64,000 nucleotides of DNA from Psychrobacter sp. P2G3 (GCF_001593285.1 NZ_CP012529.1:2790001-2854000), one strand, 5' to 3'; positions 16,622 through 26,708 are shown, numbered from the stretch's first letter. The notes: generated by a model from the sequence alone, not told the origin. Numbers and translations are program-made.

Positions 16622-18262
16622 TTATAATGATTTTAAGAACGCATTCAATTCAGTACGCCCTTGTTTGTCTAACTTTAATACTTTTTGTTTCTGTGTTTCA
16701 GCTTCTCCGCCATGCCACAATACCGCCTCCATCAACGTACGCGCACGACCATCATGTAAAAATGTCGCTTGCGAATCAACAGTTTGTGCAAGACCAATAC
16801 CCCACAATGCCGGCGTGCGCCATTCATAAGAGTTGGCTAAAAACTCAACTTGCGCGTCTTTCGGTGGCAATTTTCCCGCAATCGTCCGATCAGCAAGGTC
16901 ATCACCCATGTCATGCAATAGTAAATCCGTATAAGGATAAATCACTTGCCCATGCTGCTCAAGATGGTCGTCATCGGTTTTTGGCAACTGATATCTTGGC
17001 GTGTGGCAACTTTGACAGCCCATATCATAAAAACGTTTTTTGCCCGCCAGTACCAGTTTATCGTCGGCATTGCGGCGATGCGGTACCGCTAAATTACGCG
17101 TATAAAATTCGACAAACTTAGTCACATCATCGTTGACTTCGACAGGTGGCTTGTCATTACCTTGCTCATCAGCGCCGGTAGTAGCGCTCAAGCAAGCCGT
17201 TTGCGTCGGCATACAGGATTCATGAGGACGGATATTTGAGGTCAAACCCATGTCTTCATTAAAAGCACTTTGGTTTTGGGTAATAAGCTTGGTTTGACCT
17301 GCTTTCCAGCCAAAACGACCTAAGGCTGTTTTTCCTGTTTGCGGATCCATTACCCAGTTAAATTTACCGCTAATATCGTCATTAGTATTATTTTTATTGA
17401 CGCTGACGGCTTGTTTCTTAATAGCTTCATCCGGAATTTGCTCAAGTAAACCAAGCCCAATCATCGGTAAGGCCACTCGCGGCGATACCATTAGCTCATC
17501 ATCAAATGCACCATAACCAGGTTTGGTTAAGTTAAAAGTTGGCGCACGCAATGTTTCGACATGACCATCGGCAAAGGTGACTGGCTTATCTGTCCACTGC
17601 ACTGCAATTCTTGCTTCGGCAGGCACGCCTTGAATACCGCGGTCTTGCAGCTGACCACCATACATCGGGTGAACGACTTTTTCGATAAGCGAGTTCTGCA
17701 ATTGCTCTCGCTGCTTATCCGTCGTCGCTGGCATCGCAAGGCGAATGAGCAAGCTATCTGCATCGTCATCGCTACTCATAGGCGCATGACCACGGCCATC
17801 TTTTATATGGCAGGATTGACAAGCAGCGACGTTAAACAATGCCCCAAGACCATCACGACTGTCGGTACTAGCAGGGGCAACGACCCACGGTTGCCGAAAG
17901 AAGGCATTGCCAATAAAAAAGTTGCCTTTACGCGAAGCAGATACGTTTGATGAAGGCTTAGAGTAACTCTCGGCACTGGTAATACTAATGCCAGTGTCGC
18001 CACCTTGCTTAATCTCTTGCGGATCAAATGTGGCCAGCTGCTGCATTGGCACGCCAGCGAGTGCTTCAACGGTTTGTATACGTTCAGGTGCTAAAGCTTG
18101 ATTTTTTTCAATATCAGAAACGTTATTAGAAACATCGCCAGTTGGCTGACAAGCATTAAGAGCCATTGCACTTATAACAGTTAGCGCAAGTTTGAATGAG
18201 ACACCTTGCAAGCTTGAAGAAATGAAAGGGAAAGCAAAGGATTTGGTATGAATGGAGCTCAT
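16622..18262 (-). CDS. Di-heme oxidoreductase family lipoprotein (DUF1111)
   Basis: A 546-residue DUF1111 protein related to di-heme cytochrome c peroxidases. Two heme c attachment sites are visible, CQSCH in AACQSCHIKDGRGH (about residue 149) and CQSCH in GCQSCHTPRY (about residue 416). The signal ends in LNAC (cysteine about residue 38), so it is a lipoprotein of the periplasm. TPALWGIGL and FLHDGRARTLMEAVLWHGGEA near the C-terminus are family signatures. The role is probably electron transfer or thiol/iron redox chemistry in periplasmic iron handling (inferred from the imelysin cluster). It depends on the cytochrome c maturation system, five genes of which occur in this window. Confidence 0.92.
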   Translation of the reverse strand: MSSIHTKSFAFPFISSSLQGVSFKLALTVISAMALNACQPTGDVSNNVSDIEKNQALAPERIQTVEALAGVPMQQLATFDPQEIKQGGDTGISITSAESYSKPSSNVSASRKGNFFIGNAFFRQPWVVAPASTDSRDGLGALFNVAACQSCHIKDGRGHAPMSSDDDADSLLIRLAMPATTDKQREQLQNSLIEKVVHPMYGGQLQDRGIQGVPAEARIAVQWTDKPVTFADGHVETLRAPTFNLTKPGYGAFDDELMVSPRVALPMIGLGLLEQIPDEAIKKQAVSVNKNNTNDDISGKFNWVMDPQTGKTALGRFGWKAGQTKLITQNQSAFNEDMGLTSNIRPHESCMPTQTACLSATTGADEQGNDKPPVEVNDDVTKFVEFYTRNLAVPHRRNADDKLVLAGKKRFYDMGCQSCHTPRYQLPKTDDDHLEQHGQVIYPYTDLLLHDMGDDLADRTIAGKLPPKDAQVEFLANSYEWRTPALWGIGLAQTVDSQATFLHDGRARTLMEAVLWHGGEAETQKQKVLKLDKQGRTELNAFLKSL

Positions 18263-18538
18263 AGGAGTTGCCTTAGTTCTAGATTAGAACCATTAAAATG
18301 GCTTGCTATAACAGTATTTATTTCTTATCAATATAGCGGTATAAAAATATATCGACGCTATAACTTAGCGCATTGACCTATTTTATTAAACGTAAAAATA
18401 CGTTGCTAACTGTCGTTAACAACGCATGTATTATATATAACTTGCACTTCTACAAATATATCTCTCATCAGCTTGTAGTGACTTATCAGACATTATTGAT
18501 AGCATCAAATTGTTCTACGTAAACAAACAGAAACCCGC

Positions 18539-19993
18539 TTAGAACTGAGAACCTGCGTCCGCATCTAGATTATCAATACCGACGGCTTTTGCCGCATTTT
18601 CAATACCAGCAGTCAGCTCTTGTAAGCTAGTAATGCTATTTTCAATCCAACTACGGCGGACATTTTGTTCTTCAGCCGAGATACCTTGGCTGCTAACTTG
18701 ACCCGCTGTAGCAATCATTTGGTCAACCTTAATACCTTCTTTTTCGCCTTTTTCAACGATGACATTGAAAGCATCTTCTACTTTTTTAAAGTCAACAGCC
18801 AGCTTATCAGCCGCATCTGTATGACCATTATCGACGAGGTACTGCTTGATGCCGTAGCCTCCAACGTTCTTACCAGCAACCGTTTGGTAGCTACCATTGA
18901 ATACATTTTGAATACCGCGTGCATTGTTAGCATAGCTAAGATGTGTCAAGTCACTAAAACACTCGTGCTCATCTTCGGTAGAGCCAGTGACAAAGGCTAC
19001 CTGTATACGCTCAGAGGCCAACTCTCCTAATGCTAAACTACCCATTTGGTACATTATCTGACGCAGACCGTTGTCGTTTTTGCGCGCTATCAGATCGCTA
19101 CGTAAAGTGTTTTCGCTATCAGGCTGCCATTCGGCTTCCATCGCGGCTAAATCATCGATCAATAACTGAGTAGCGGCTTTTAGAAACTCACCACGACGCT
19201 CGCAAATACCAGCATCTTTGTTTACCGTATCGCCGCTAGTACACTGCCCTGCCTCAGTGACATAATCCGTTACTGGACGATTACCTGCTCCTGCGCTTAC
19301 ACCATTAGTATCTTGCCCCCATAACATAAACTCAATCGCATGATAGCCAGTGGTCACATTGGCTTCACTACCACCAATCTCATTCATTTCTGCTAATAAC
19401 TTGGGAGTAATCGTACTGGTATCTTGCTTTAGACTACCGACCGTAATGCTGGCGCTATTGATGATATTATCTTGGCTGTTGTACTCGCCCTCGTAACTGT
19501 CACTGACATAATCAATCAGCGCCTCATCAAGGGGCCATGCATTGACCTGCCCTTCCCAGCTATCTGTACTACCAATTGCACGCTTATCATTTGCAGACAC
19601 AAAACCTTCATCAAAACGGAAAATCTCAGTTTGCGAATATGGCTGACGTGCGGCTTTATAGGCCGCTTTTGCAGCATCAAGGTTGGCTTGCGTAGGTGTT
19701 GCCACATACGTTTCTACCGCAGTTTGCAACATTTTAGCTGTATCTAGCGAATCTTTGTAGGCAGCATGAGCCATGTTTGCATAGCTGCTAATTAACCTAT
19801 CAATGTGAGCTTGCTCTGCAGCTGATAGTTTTACATTACTACTCGATTCTGTGCTCTGTACTTCTGTTTGCGTACCAGTCTCTGCGTCTTCATTGGTTTG
19901 CTTAGTACAACCCGACACCATTAATAACCCTGCAAGTGCAGCAGCTAAAGTAGTTGGTAAAATCTTACGGCTCGTCACTGTGGTAATCGTCAT
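18539..19993 (-). CDS. Imelysin family iron-regulated lipoprotein, first paralogue
   Basis: A protein of about 484 residues with a signal ending in lipobox VSGC. The classical imelysin motif GxHxxE is present as GYHAIEFMLWGQD, with YSQTEIFRFDEGFV and GSTEDEHECFSDLTHLS also matching iron-regulated protein A / IcmP. It is probably a periplasmic metal-binding protein for iron uptake. ATG at 19993 is chosen over a start eight codons earlier because GAGG precedes it by six bases. A near-perfect Fur box lies 176 bases upstream, so the operon of four genes (imelysin, DUF1111, imelysin 2, DUF1513) should be switched on by iron shortage. Confidence 0.93.
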   Translation of the reverse strand: MTITTVTSRKILPTTLAAALAGLLMVSGCTKQTNEDAETGTQTEVQSTESSSNVKLSAAEQAHIDRLISSYANMAHAAYKDSLDTAKMLQTAVETYVATPTQANLDAAKAAYKAARQPYSQTEIFRFDEGFVSANDKRAIGSTDSWEGQVNAWPLDEALIDYVSDSYEGEYNSQDNIINSASITVGSLKQDTSTITPKLLAEMNEIGGSEANVTTGYHAIEFMLWGQDTNGVSAGAGNRPVTDYVTEAGQCTSGDTVNKDAGICERRGEFLKAATQLLIDDLAAMEAEWQPDSENTLRSDLIARKNDNGLRQIMYQMGSLALGELASERIQVAFVTGSTEDEHECFSDLTHLSYANNARGIQNVFNGSYQTVAGKNVGGYGIKQYLVDNGHTDAADKLAVDFKKVEDAFNVIVEKGEKEGIKVDQMIATAGQVSSQGISAEEQNVRRSWIENSITSLQELTAGIENAAKAVGIDNLDADAGSQF

Positions 19994-20168
19994 ACACATC
20001 CTCAAAAGATATCGCAAAAGAAAAAGAAGTCATCAATTTTGATTAATTAGCATCAAGCATTTTGACCATATTACAGCAAAGACAACTTACGTCAGACCAT
20101 CATTGTTAGTCGTAGATGATAAGATGTTCCATATTGTAATAATAGAAAACACTGATGGATTATAAAGT

Positions 20169-20189
20169 TATTGATAATCATTATCAATA
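20169..20189 (-). promoter_or_regulatory. Fur box upstream of the imelysin operon
   Basis: TTGATAATCATTATCAA (20171-20187) is a perfect palindrome around one central base and extends one T-A and one A-T pair outward. It matches the Fur consensus built of GATAAT/ATTATC units and lies upstream of the first imelysin gene. Confidence 0.88.
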
Positions 20190-20338
20190 TTTAATTTAGA
20201 TTAATATCACCTTTTTAGCGATGTTTATTTGCCGTAAAATAGAATTCTTCATAGCACTTTCTGAGTTACTTAATCTAACCTTTGTCATATCAATCTTTTC
20301 GATTACTAGCTCTTAATTTTTACTCTAAATTTAGCCAA

Positions 20339-20370
20339 TAAAAAAGCCAGCGTAGGGCTGGCTCTTTTAT
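20339..20370 (-). terminator. Intrinsic terminator of the OmpA-family gene
   Basis: On the minus strand AGCCAGC, a short loop and GCTGGCT are followed by a run of T just after the OmpA-family stop codon region. Confidence 0.8.
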
Positions 20371-20411
20371 TGTAATATTCTTAAAACATAGACTAAGTAG
20401 TAATCTAGTTC

Positions 20412-21068
20412 TTAGTTTACGCTCTGTGGTGAATTGATAGTTAGCTCAACACGGCGGTTTTGCTGACGACCATAATCAGTGTTGTTATCAGCTACTGGAC
20501 GTGATTCGCCATAAGCAACAACGTTGATACGGTTAGAAGCAACACCGCGAGCAGTCAGATAGTTAGCAACTGAGTAAGCGCGGTCACGGGATAGACGCAT
20601 GTTATAAGCATCTGCACCTCTGCTGTCAGTATGACCTGCAATATTTACTGTCGTCTTATTATACTGATTCATCGTTGATGCAAGTTTATCAAGCGTTGGC
20701 TTGAAAGATGAGCTTAATGTTGCATCATCAAACGAGAAAGTAATGCTACCTGGCATAACTAGGTCAATATTACCAGTTGTTGGGTTTTGCTCAACCGTTA
20801 CGCCCGTACCAGCCATTTGTTGCTCAAGCTGCTTAGCTTGACGCTCCATATAATAACCAACACCAGCACCTAAAGCTGCGCCGATAGCCGCATCACGACC
20901 AGTCTTATCGCCACCAGTTGCTTTAGAGATAACTGCACCACCAGCTGCCCCAGCTAACGTGCCAATAGCAGTTTTGTTCAAGCGTTGTTGCCCAGTGTTT
21001 GGATCAGTAGTACAACCGCTAAGTGCTAGACCTGATGCTACTGCTGCGATCATTAATTTATTACGCAT
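20412..21068 (-). CDS. OmpA-family lipoprotein with glycine-zipper domain (YiaD-like)
   Basis: A 218-residue outer-membrane lipoprotein. The signal ends in lipobox LSGC (cysteine at residue 19). Residues about 33-75 form a glycine-zipper segment (GTLAGAAGGAVISKATGG ... AAIGAALGAGVGYYME). Residues about 110-212 are the peptidoglycan-binding OmpA domain, with NIAGHTDSRGADAYNMRLS and the final arginines in GRQQNRRVEL. Proteins of this build tether the outer membrane to the cell wall. AAGAGGAAATATT precedes the ATG. Transcription ends at its own hairpin; its promoter lies in the 700-base region upstream. Confidence 0.94.
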   Translation of the reverse strand: MRNKLMIAAVASGLALSGCTTDPNTGQQRLNKTAIGTLAGAAGGAVISKATGGDKTGRDAAIGAALGAGVGYYMERQAKQLEQQMAGTGVTVEQNPTTGNIDLVMPGSITFSFDDATLSSSFKPTLDKLASTMNQYNKTTVNIAGHTDSRGADAYNMRLSRDRAYSVANYLTARGVASNRINVVAYGESRPVADNNTDYGRQQNRRVELTINSPQSVN

Positions 21069-21798
21069 AATATTTCCTCTTAAGTTAAATTTATTAATTG
21101 TACTCTTTTATATTCTAGAGTTTTTCCGTCTAAAATCATGCCATTAATATGAATAATATGCTACATGTTAAAAAGTTTTTTACAGTTAATGATTATAACG
21201 CTTTTTAGAAGAATCAGAAGCAATTATATATGACAGTAATATACCTTCACAAGATACCAAACATTAAACAGCTTATTAGGTGTTGTTCACACTCGTCATC
21301 ATTATCCCAATCTTGACTTCACTGTGTGTAATATTTTGTCACATCTATGTATAGAAAGTGAATGAAACCTTGCCGCTATTATCATAGCTATGAACTTAAC
21401 TACACGGAAATTTTTTTGAAACTCATTAATATTGTATATTTTTTCGTCTATGATGCGTATTAACCATCCAACTAAAGCTCGATTTTAGACAATAGTTTTT
21501 TGAATAATGGCTTTGAGAAGTATTTATAGCATTTGCTACCATGAGTCACGTTAACACTCGTACACTGGTAATGCTTTCTGCTAAAATCGTGCAATCTTAG
21601 TATTATAGATTTATTATCTCATATAAATTTTTGTGACTTACGTTGCTACATTCGTTACTACATTTTTATGAACCATTAATATATGAACCACTAATATTTA
21701 GTTTAAAAAGTTGGAACATGACCATCACACCAGCTTTTAGGTTGATAGAACACATTAGCAATTATTAAAATAAAATGATAAATAGAAAAGGACTTATC
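21069..21798. other. Long AT-rich intergenic region without a recognised gene
   Basis: About 730 bases between divergent genes. I see no convincing coding frame, tRNA or strong terminator hairpin. The region must hold the promoters of the OmpA-family gene and the acyltransferase gene. Confidence 0.6.
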
Positions 21799-22761
21799 AT
21801 GCGACTCACTTCTACCATTCAAAAACTGCATGAGCATGCACCTAGACTGGGCAAAGCCATCTCTCTCGCAACGGCTACAGGCGTTATTACTGGCAATAGT
21901 ATTGCCGCTGGTATACCGATATGGTTCATGGGTACCGCTAAGGCAATTACTGGCTCGAAAATTGCTGATGATAGCGTAATTAAAGTTACCAATTATTGGA
22001 TTAATAGTAATAACGCCTTGATTGATAATATTTTACCAAATAAAGATTGGCGAATTAACCTACCTGATGACGTGCATCCAGATGGTAAATACTTGCTGAT
22101 TAGCAATCATCAATCATGGGTTGACACGAGTATCGTACAATATGTGAGTGAAAAACGCTTACCCTTAACGCGTTTCTTTACCAAGTTTGAGCTGATCTAC
22201 ATTCCTGTGATTGGACAAGCATTTTACTTTTTAGACTTTCCGATGATGCGCCGGCACTCAAAAGAAGCCGTTGCAAAAAATCCAGCTCTGCAAGGTAAAG
22301 ATATCGAAGAGGCTAAACGCGCTTGTTCCCTATTAAAAAACAAACCCTTTACCCTACTCAACTATCTAGAGGGTACAAGATTTACCAAGGCCAAACAGGC
22401 TAAGCAGCAATCGCCCTATACTCATCTACTTAAGCCACGTGCAGGCGGTCTAGCACTTGCTATTAATGCTTTAGGTGAAGATATCGATGGCATCTTAGAC
22501 ATGACCATCGTTTACCCTGACGGTATACCAACCTATGGCGATTTATGGAAAGGTAATATCAAACGTTTGGGCGTCGATGTACGTTATATTAAAATGTCTG
22601 ATACATTATTTACGGCTATCCGAAATGGCGGTTATGAAGAAGATGAATCGGTTAAGGCGGAGATGTTTGATTGGATTGCAGACGCATGGCAACAGAAAGA
22701 CAAACTCATCGATGAGATGCTAGCCGAGTTTGACACGAAGCTTGAATCTCAGAGCGTTTAA
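21799..22761 (+). CDS. 1-acyl-glycerol-3-phosphate acyltransferase-like (PlsC/YihG type)
   Basis: A protein of about 320 residues in the PlsC acyltransferase superfamily. NHQSWVD (about residues 103-109 from the chosen start) is the catalytic NHx4D motif and LEGTRFTKAK the phosphate-binding EGTR motif; LLKPRAGGLALAI is the fourth block. Length and the WVDTSIVQYV and FFTKFELIYIPVIG segments resemble YihG, a PlsC homologue that adds specific acyl chains to lysophosphatidate. The ATG at 21799 is preceded by AAAAGGA at six bases; an ATG eight codons earlier has no such site. Confidence 0.9.
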   Translation: MRLTSTIQKLHEHAPRLGKAISLATATGVITGNSIAAGIPIWFMGTAKAITGSKIADDSVIKVTNYWINSNNALIDNILPNKDWRINLPDDVHPDGKYLLISNHQSWVDTSIVQYVSEKRLPLTRFFTKFELIYIPVIGQAFYFLDFPMMRRHSKEAVAKNPALQGKDIEEAKRACSLLKNKPFTLLNYLEGTRFTKAKQAKQQSPYTHLLKPRAGGLALAINALGEDIDGILDMTIVYPDGIPTYGDLWKGNIKRLGVDVRYIKMSDTLFTAIRNGGYEEDESVKAEMFDWIADAWQQKDKLIDEMLAEFDTKLESQSV

Positions 22762-22941
22762 TACTTGATTGAACAAATCCTATATCTTATTAGCTTTTAT
22801 TGATAACGATCTGCTGATTAACTATTAACATGAGTCATTGTGAACTACTAATAACGTAAATTTCTTACAATGACTCATGAATTTATAAGCACCGAATATC
22901 GTCGCTCCAACCTAACCACTTATTGATAATAAGGTACGACT

Positions 22942-24033
22942 GTGTCCGCCTCTACTACTGCCAATCCTGCTACAGATACGAAGCCGCTGCCCAATCAGCT
23001 AAAAAATTCCTCATCAGAACCGCAGCACCCTATACGTCCACAGCCGAATCGTCTTAAGCTGACCTACGATATCGTGATGCTAATTGCTATCAGTATTGAT
23101 TTGCTATTTATTAGTATAGACGCAATTTTGATGAGTAACTTTAGTAGCAATGTGGCAGGATGGTTAGCAATCAGTGATGGCCTTAGCTGGTATCAGACCA
23201 GTCTGCATGATCCGTTGCGTACTGTGGGTGGATTTTTTACCATATTTTTGATTATTGAACTGCTTTTGCGCTGGGCAATTGCTATTAAAGAAAAGGTTTA
23301 TTATCGCTGGTTTTTCTTTCCGTTTGTACATTGGTATGAGGTGCTTGGTTGTTTTCCACAACTGCGGGCATTACGTTTGTTTCGGGCAGTAGTCATCGGT
23401 CGACGTTTGCATCAACTTGGCTATCAAGTATTACCACAACCTTGGATTAACCGCATTAAGTTTTATATTGATCTCATATTAGAAGAGCTATCTGACCGCG
23501 TCATCTTAACAACCATTTATAACTTTCGGCAACAGCTTACTGATTCTGAAGTACATACATCGCTGATTAAATCGACTCTAGATCGTAATCGTGAGCAGAT
23601 TGAAGCTATGTTGTTATCATTATTACGTCAAGAGCTCGTTCCACAGCTCCAAAAGCTTGCAGGTCAATCAGATGGCGGCAAGCTTATAGCGAACGAAGTT
23701 GGCAACGCCATTCAAGATGGACTTGCCAATACTCCTGAGCTACGTCGTTACCTACGTCTGATTCCAATTGCAGGTAGCTTAATTGAGTCACAATTACAAC
23801 ATATTGGGCATAACATCGGCGAAAATGTCGTGTACTCTCTCAACGAGCGACTATTAGATGCTGAGCGCATCGATGCATTGATGGTAACCATTGCTCATAG
23901 CATTGCAAGTATTGACGTCAACAATTCGGCTCTTGAAGCATTACTTGCCAGTGTTATCAATGATAGTTTGAACGAATTTGAAGCGCAAATAAAAATACAG
24001 CAGTGGAAACATCAGGACATGCTTAACTTTTAG
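22942..24033 (+). CDS. Membrane protein resembling a voltage-sensor domain without a pore
   Basis: A 363-residue protein starting with GTG after a TAAGG ribosome site. Residues 1-40 are polar. Hydrophobic segments follow at about 43-65 (containing IDLLFISIDAIL) and 95-115, then a segment about 122-140, then LRALRLFRAVVIGRRLHQL at about 143-161. This last helix has arginines every third position (R-x-x-R-x-x-R) like the S4 voltage sensor of ion channels. No selectivity filter or S5-S6 pore follows. Instead residues 175-363 are a soluble, helical, charged domain. I do not recognise the C-terminal domain. It could be a lone voltage sensor coupled to an effector or scaffold, but the sensor match is by pattern only. 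Confidence 0.6.
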   Translation: MSASTTANPATDTKPLPNQLKNSSSEPQHPIRPQPNRLKLTYDIVMLIAISIDLLFISIDAILMSNFSSNVAGWLAISDGLSWYQTSLHDPLRTVGGFFTIFLIIELLLRWAIAIKEKVYYRWFFFPFVHWYEVLGCFPQLRALRLFRAVVIGRRLHQLGYQVLPQPWINRIKFYIDLILEELSDRVILTTIYNFRQQLTDSEVHTSLIKSTLDRNREQIEAMLLSLLRQELVPQLQKLAGQSDGGKLIANEVGNAIQDGLANTPELRRYLRLIPIAGSLIESQLQHIGHNIGENVVYSLNERLLDAERIDALMVTIAHSIASIDVNNSALEALLASVINDSLNEFEAQIKIQQWKHQDMLNF

Positions 24034-24250
24034 GGCGTATAAAGCGCATAGAAGATGCATACTACTCTTAACAGACGTTTGGCTATATTTTATGTCAGCT
24101 CTTATGTCAATTTTTATGTCCTTAGGGGCTTGTTAAGCACTAGCATCCCTTAGTACACTGCTCATTGATAATGAATATTTTGACGATCTACCCATAATAA
24201 TAACTGCGCCGTGATCGCAGCGACATTAGTATCTTTTAAGGATTTGCATT

Positions 24251-25075
24251 ATGACGATTTCGGATACAGGCCAGCAAGACATGACATCCCAACCTGCGAT
24301 AACCTTTTATGGAAAGATGCTGACGTTCTCACGCTTGCAACTGAGTACCGACGACCTAACGGCTATTGAAGCTCATCTGGCGGGTATGCTAAGCAATAAG
24401 ACCAGTCACATCCCCGTCCTTATCGACAGTAGCATTGAGCAAGATTTACCCGCTCTAATCGAGCTTTTATGGTCATGGGGGCTACAGCCTATCGGTGTAG
24501 TAAATGGCCTACTTGATAAGCAAGCACGTGCGCAAAGAATGGCAATATTTCCCGCAGATGGCAAGCGTATAGAGCGCATTGTATCTAGTAAAAAATCCGT
24601 TACTCAGTTAAGTCAAACCACCTCTGAAACAGCAGAATCTCAAGCTGAAAAGAACAATAGCACTGACGATACTGCAGCGCAGACGGACACTAGTATCATA
24701 GATGTACCTGCAGAAACTCTATTAAGTAGTGACCATATTACCAGTATGATTTATGACCAGTTGCTACGTTCAGGACAAACCATTAATCATGTTGGTGGTG
24801 ATTTAATATTGACCAATAGTGTCAATAGTGGGGCTGAAGCCATTACCGATAACAGCCTTCATGTTTATGGCCGTGCACAAGGTCGCCTAGTCGCAGGGGC
24901 AACTGGAGACAAAGATGCTCGTATATTTTGTCAGGTATTCAATCCATCATTAGTATCTGTGGCTGGCACTTATTGTCTGCGTGATAATTTACCTGAGAAT
25001 ACTATCGACAAGCCGGTACAAGTACGCTTTGTAGAAGGTGAAGGGCTGGTATTTACTGTGATGGAGAATATCTAA
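24251..25075 (+). CDS. minC: Septum site-determining protein MinC
   Basis: A 274-residue MinC. The N-terminal domain (about 1-105) binds FtsZ and includes IPVLIDSSIEQDLPALIELLWSWGLQPIGVVNG. A polar Ser/Thr/Asp-rich linker (about 115-160) is followed by the C-terminal beta-helix (about 175-274) with NHVGGDLILTNSVNSGAE, VYGRAQGRLVAGATGDKDARIFC and NPSLVSVAGTYC, which binds MinD. Together with MinDE it keeps the division ring at midcell. The linker is longer than in E. coli. It is separated from minD by 442 bases, so minDE may have their own promoter. Confidence 0.95.
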   Translation: MTISDTGQQDMTSQPAITFYGKMLTFSRLQLSTDDLTAIEAHLAGMLSNKTSHIPVLIDSSIEQDLPALIELLWSWGLQPIGVVNGLLDKQARAQRMAIFPADGKRIERIVSSKKSVTQLSQTTSETAESQAEKNNSTDDTAAQTDTSIIDVPAETLLSSDHITSMIYDQLLRSGQTINHVGGDLILTNSVNSGAEAITDNSLHVYGRAQGRLVAGATGDKDARIFCQVFNPSLVSVAGTYCLRDNLPENTIDKPVQVRFVEGEGLVFTVMENI

Positions 25076-25517
25076 CGAGTGATTGTCTACTATGATAGTG
25101 TTGATGCGACTAATATAAATAATAGTGTTGATTACTGCTCTAAATATTAGAAAAAAACTGTTGAATATAATACGTTAATATTTGGGAAAGGTAATTTAAC
25201 AAAACTATCCTACTATAAATCTGTGAGTCAGCCACTATCTACAAGATTAGTAAATAATTATATAAAATAGTATTTATCTTAATAGATTTTTAGCGTTTCT
25301 TCTGGACGTACTATAAATTTTTGTTGATTTATGCTAGGCTTACGCTCGCAGATAGTAGTCGTATTACAGTTGGTTATTTTATTTACAAGCAGTTACTTAT
25401 AAAGGCTTAGTCATATCTTACCTTGTGCTGCGAGCACTAATATTAAGTATTATATGTACGTTTATTAAACGATTTTTATCTATCGAATATCCCATTTAAT
25501 TATAGGAGTGTGCCATT
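25076..25517. other. Spacer between minC and minD
   Basis: A 442-base AT-rich gap within what is usually a tight operon. There is no convincing gene. A small GTGCT/AGCAC hairpin lies at 25425-25437, and TAGGAG before the GTG start of minD is its ribosome site. It likely carries a minDE promoter. Confidence 0.5.
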
Positions 25518-26330
25518 GTGGCGAAGATTGTTGTAATCACTTCAGGTAAAGGCGGCGTAGGCAAAACTACGACTAGTGCCTCTTTTGCCGCTGGTTTAGC
25601 GTTACGTGGCTATAAAACGGTTGTTATCGATTTTGATGTGGGCTTACGTAATCTAGACTTGATTATGGGCTGTGAAAACCGCATCGTATATGACTTCGTT
25701 GACGTAATTAACGGTAACGCTCGTCTATCGCAAGCGTTAGTCAAAGACAAACAGCTAGAGAATTTGTATATTTTACCTGCTAGTCAGACCCGTGATAAAG
25801 ATGCGTTGACAGACGAAGGCGTGGCTGAAGTTATGTCTGAGCTATCTAAGCAGTTTGACTATATCATTTGTGACTCTCCGGCTGGTATTGAGCGTGGTGC
25901 ACAGCTAGCGATGTATCATGCTGATGAAGCTATCATTGTTACTAACCCTGAAATCTCATCAGTACGTGACTCTGATCGTATCATTGGTATATTACAAAGC
26001 CGTACCAAAAAGGTAGAAGATAACCAAGGTTCTATACGTGAGCACCTAATTATTACTCGCTATAATGCTGAGCGTGCAGCAGCTAATGAGATGATGGATA
26101 TTGATACCATCTCTAACGATATTTTAAAAGTGCCATTACTTGGTGTTATCCCTGAAAGCCACTCAGTGCTTGAGGCATCGAACCACGGTGAACCGGTAAT
26201 TCATTATACTGATTCGGTCGCTGGTCAATGCTATGACGATATCGTTGCCCGTTTCTTAGGGGAAGAACGTCCGCTACGTCATATTGACGTGAAGAAGAAG
26301 AGTCTATTACAGCGCTGGTTTGGGGGTTAA
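25518..26330 (+). CDS. minD: Septum site-determining ATPase MinD
   Basis: A 270-residue ParA-like ATPase beginning with GTG. The deviant Walker A motif KGGVGKTT with its signature lysine lies at residues 11-18, [21 protein letters not shown] follows, and [11 protein letters not shown] is the Walker B region. The C-terminus [11 protein letters not shown] is the amphipathic membrane-targeting helix. MinD binds membrane in its ATP form, recruits MinC and is released by MinE. minE begins two bases after its stop, so the two are translationally coupled. Confidence 0.98.
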   Translation: MAKIVVITSGKGGVGKTTTSASFAAGLALRGYKTVVIDFDVGLRNLDLIMGCENRIVYDFVDVINGNARLSQALVKDKQLENLYILPASQTRDKDALTDEGVAEVMSELSKQFDYIICDSPAGIERGAQLAMYHADEAIIVTNPEISSVRDSDRIIGILQSRTKKVEDNQGSIREHLIITRYNAERAAANEMMDIDTISNDILKVPLLGVIPESHSVLEASNHGEPVIHYTDSVAGQCYDDIVARFLGEERPLRHIDVKKKSLLQRWFGG

Positions 26331-26332
26331 TA

Positions 26333-26623
26333 ATGAGTAAGAAAAAAGGATTTTGGAGTAGTCTGTTTGGTACTGACGATCAAAGTAACGCCGGTAGTGC
26401 CAATATGGCCACCGAACGTCTTAAAGTCATTGTTGCTAGTGAAAATCGACTAAATAATCGACTGACTGCTGATCGTATCGAAAAGATGAAGCGTGAGATA
26501 TTAGAAGTGGTTAACAAGTATGTTAACGGCGTACAAATTGACGACGTTAATATTAATCATCGCTCTGAGGATACTCTTGATGTTCTCGAGATGAATATTA
26601 GTTTACCCGAACACAAGAAGTAA
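26333..26623 (+). CDS. minE: Cell division topological specificity factor MinE
   Basis: A 96-residue MinE. The N-terminal [10 protein letters not shown] is the membrane-targeting element, [11 protein letters not shown] the beta-strand/helix that contacts MinD, and [22 protein letters not shown] plus [11 protein letters not shown] form the dimer sheet. It stimulates the MinD ATPase and produces the pole-to-pole oscillation. It is followed by a terminator. Confidence 0.97.
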   Translation: MSKKKGFWSSLFGTDDQSNAGSANMATERLKVIVASENRLNNRLTADRIEKMKREILEVVNKYVNGVQIDDVNINHRSEDTLDVLEMNISLPEHKK

Positions 26624-26677
26624 ATTGGACAGATCACTATAAGCTGTAGCCCCTCATGCAATGCAGACTTAAACGAG

Positions 26678-26708
26678 AAGCCCTCAGTAATATACTGGGG
26701 GCTTTTTG
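26678..26708 (+). terminator. Intrinsic terminator after minE
   Basis: AGCCCTCAGTA and TACTGGGGGCT pair (one G-T wobble) around a three-base loop and run into TTTTTGTTT on the plus strand. Confidence 0.85.

Noticed and set aside
16606..17121. 171-residue plus-strand frame opposite the DUF1111 gene
   Set aside because: Antisense shadow of a gene with two intact heme motifs; composition is that of a reversed coding sequence.
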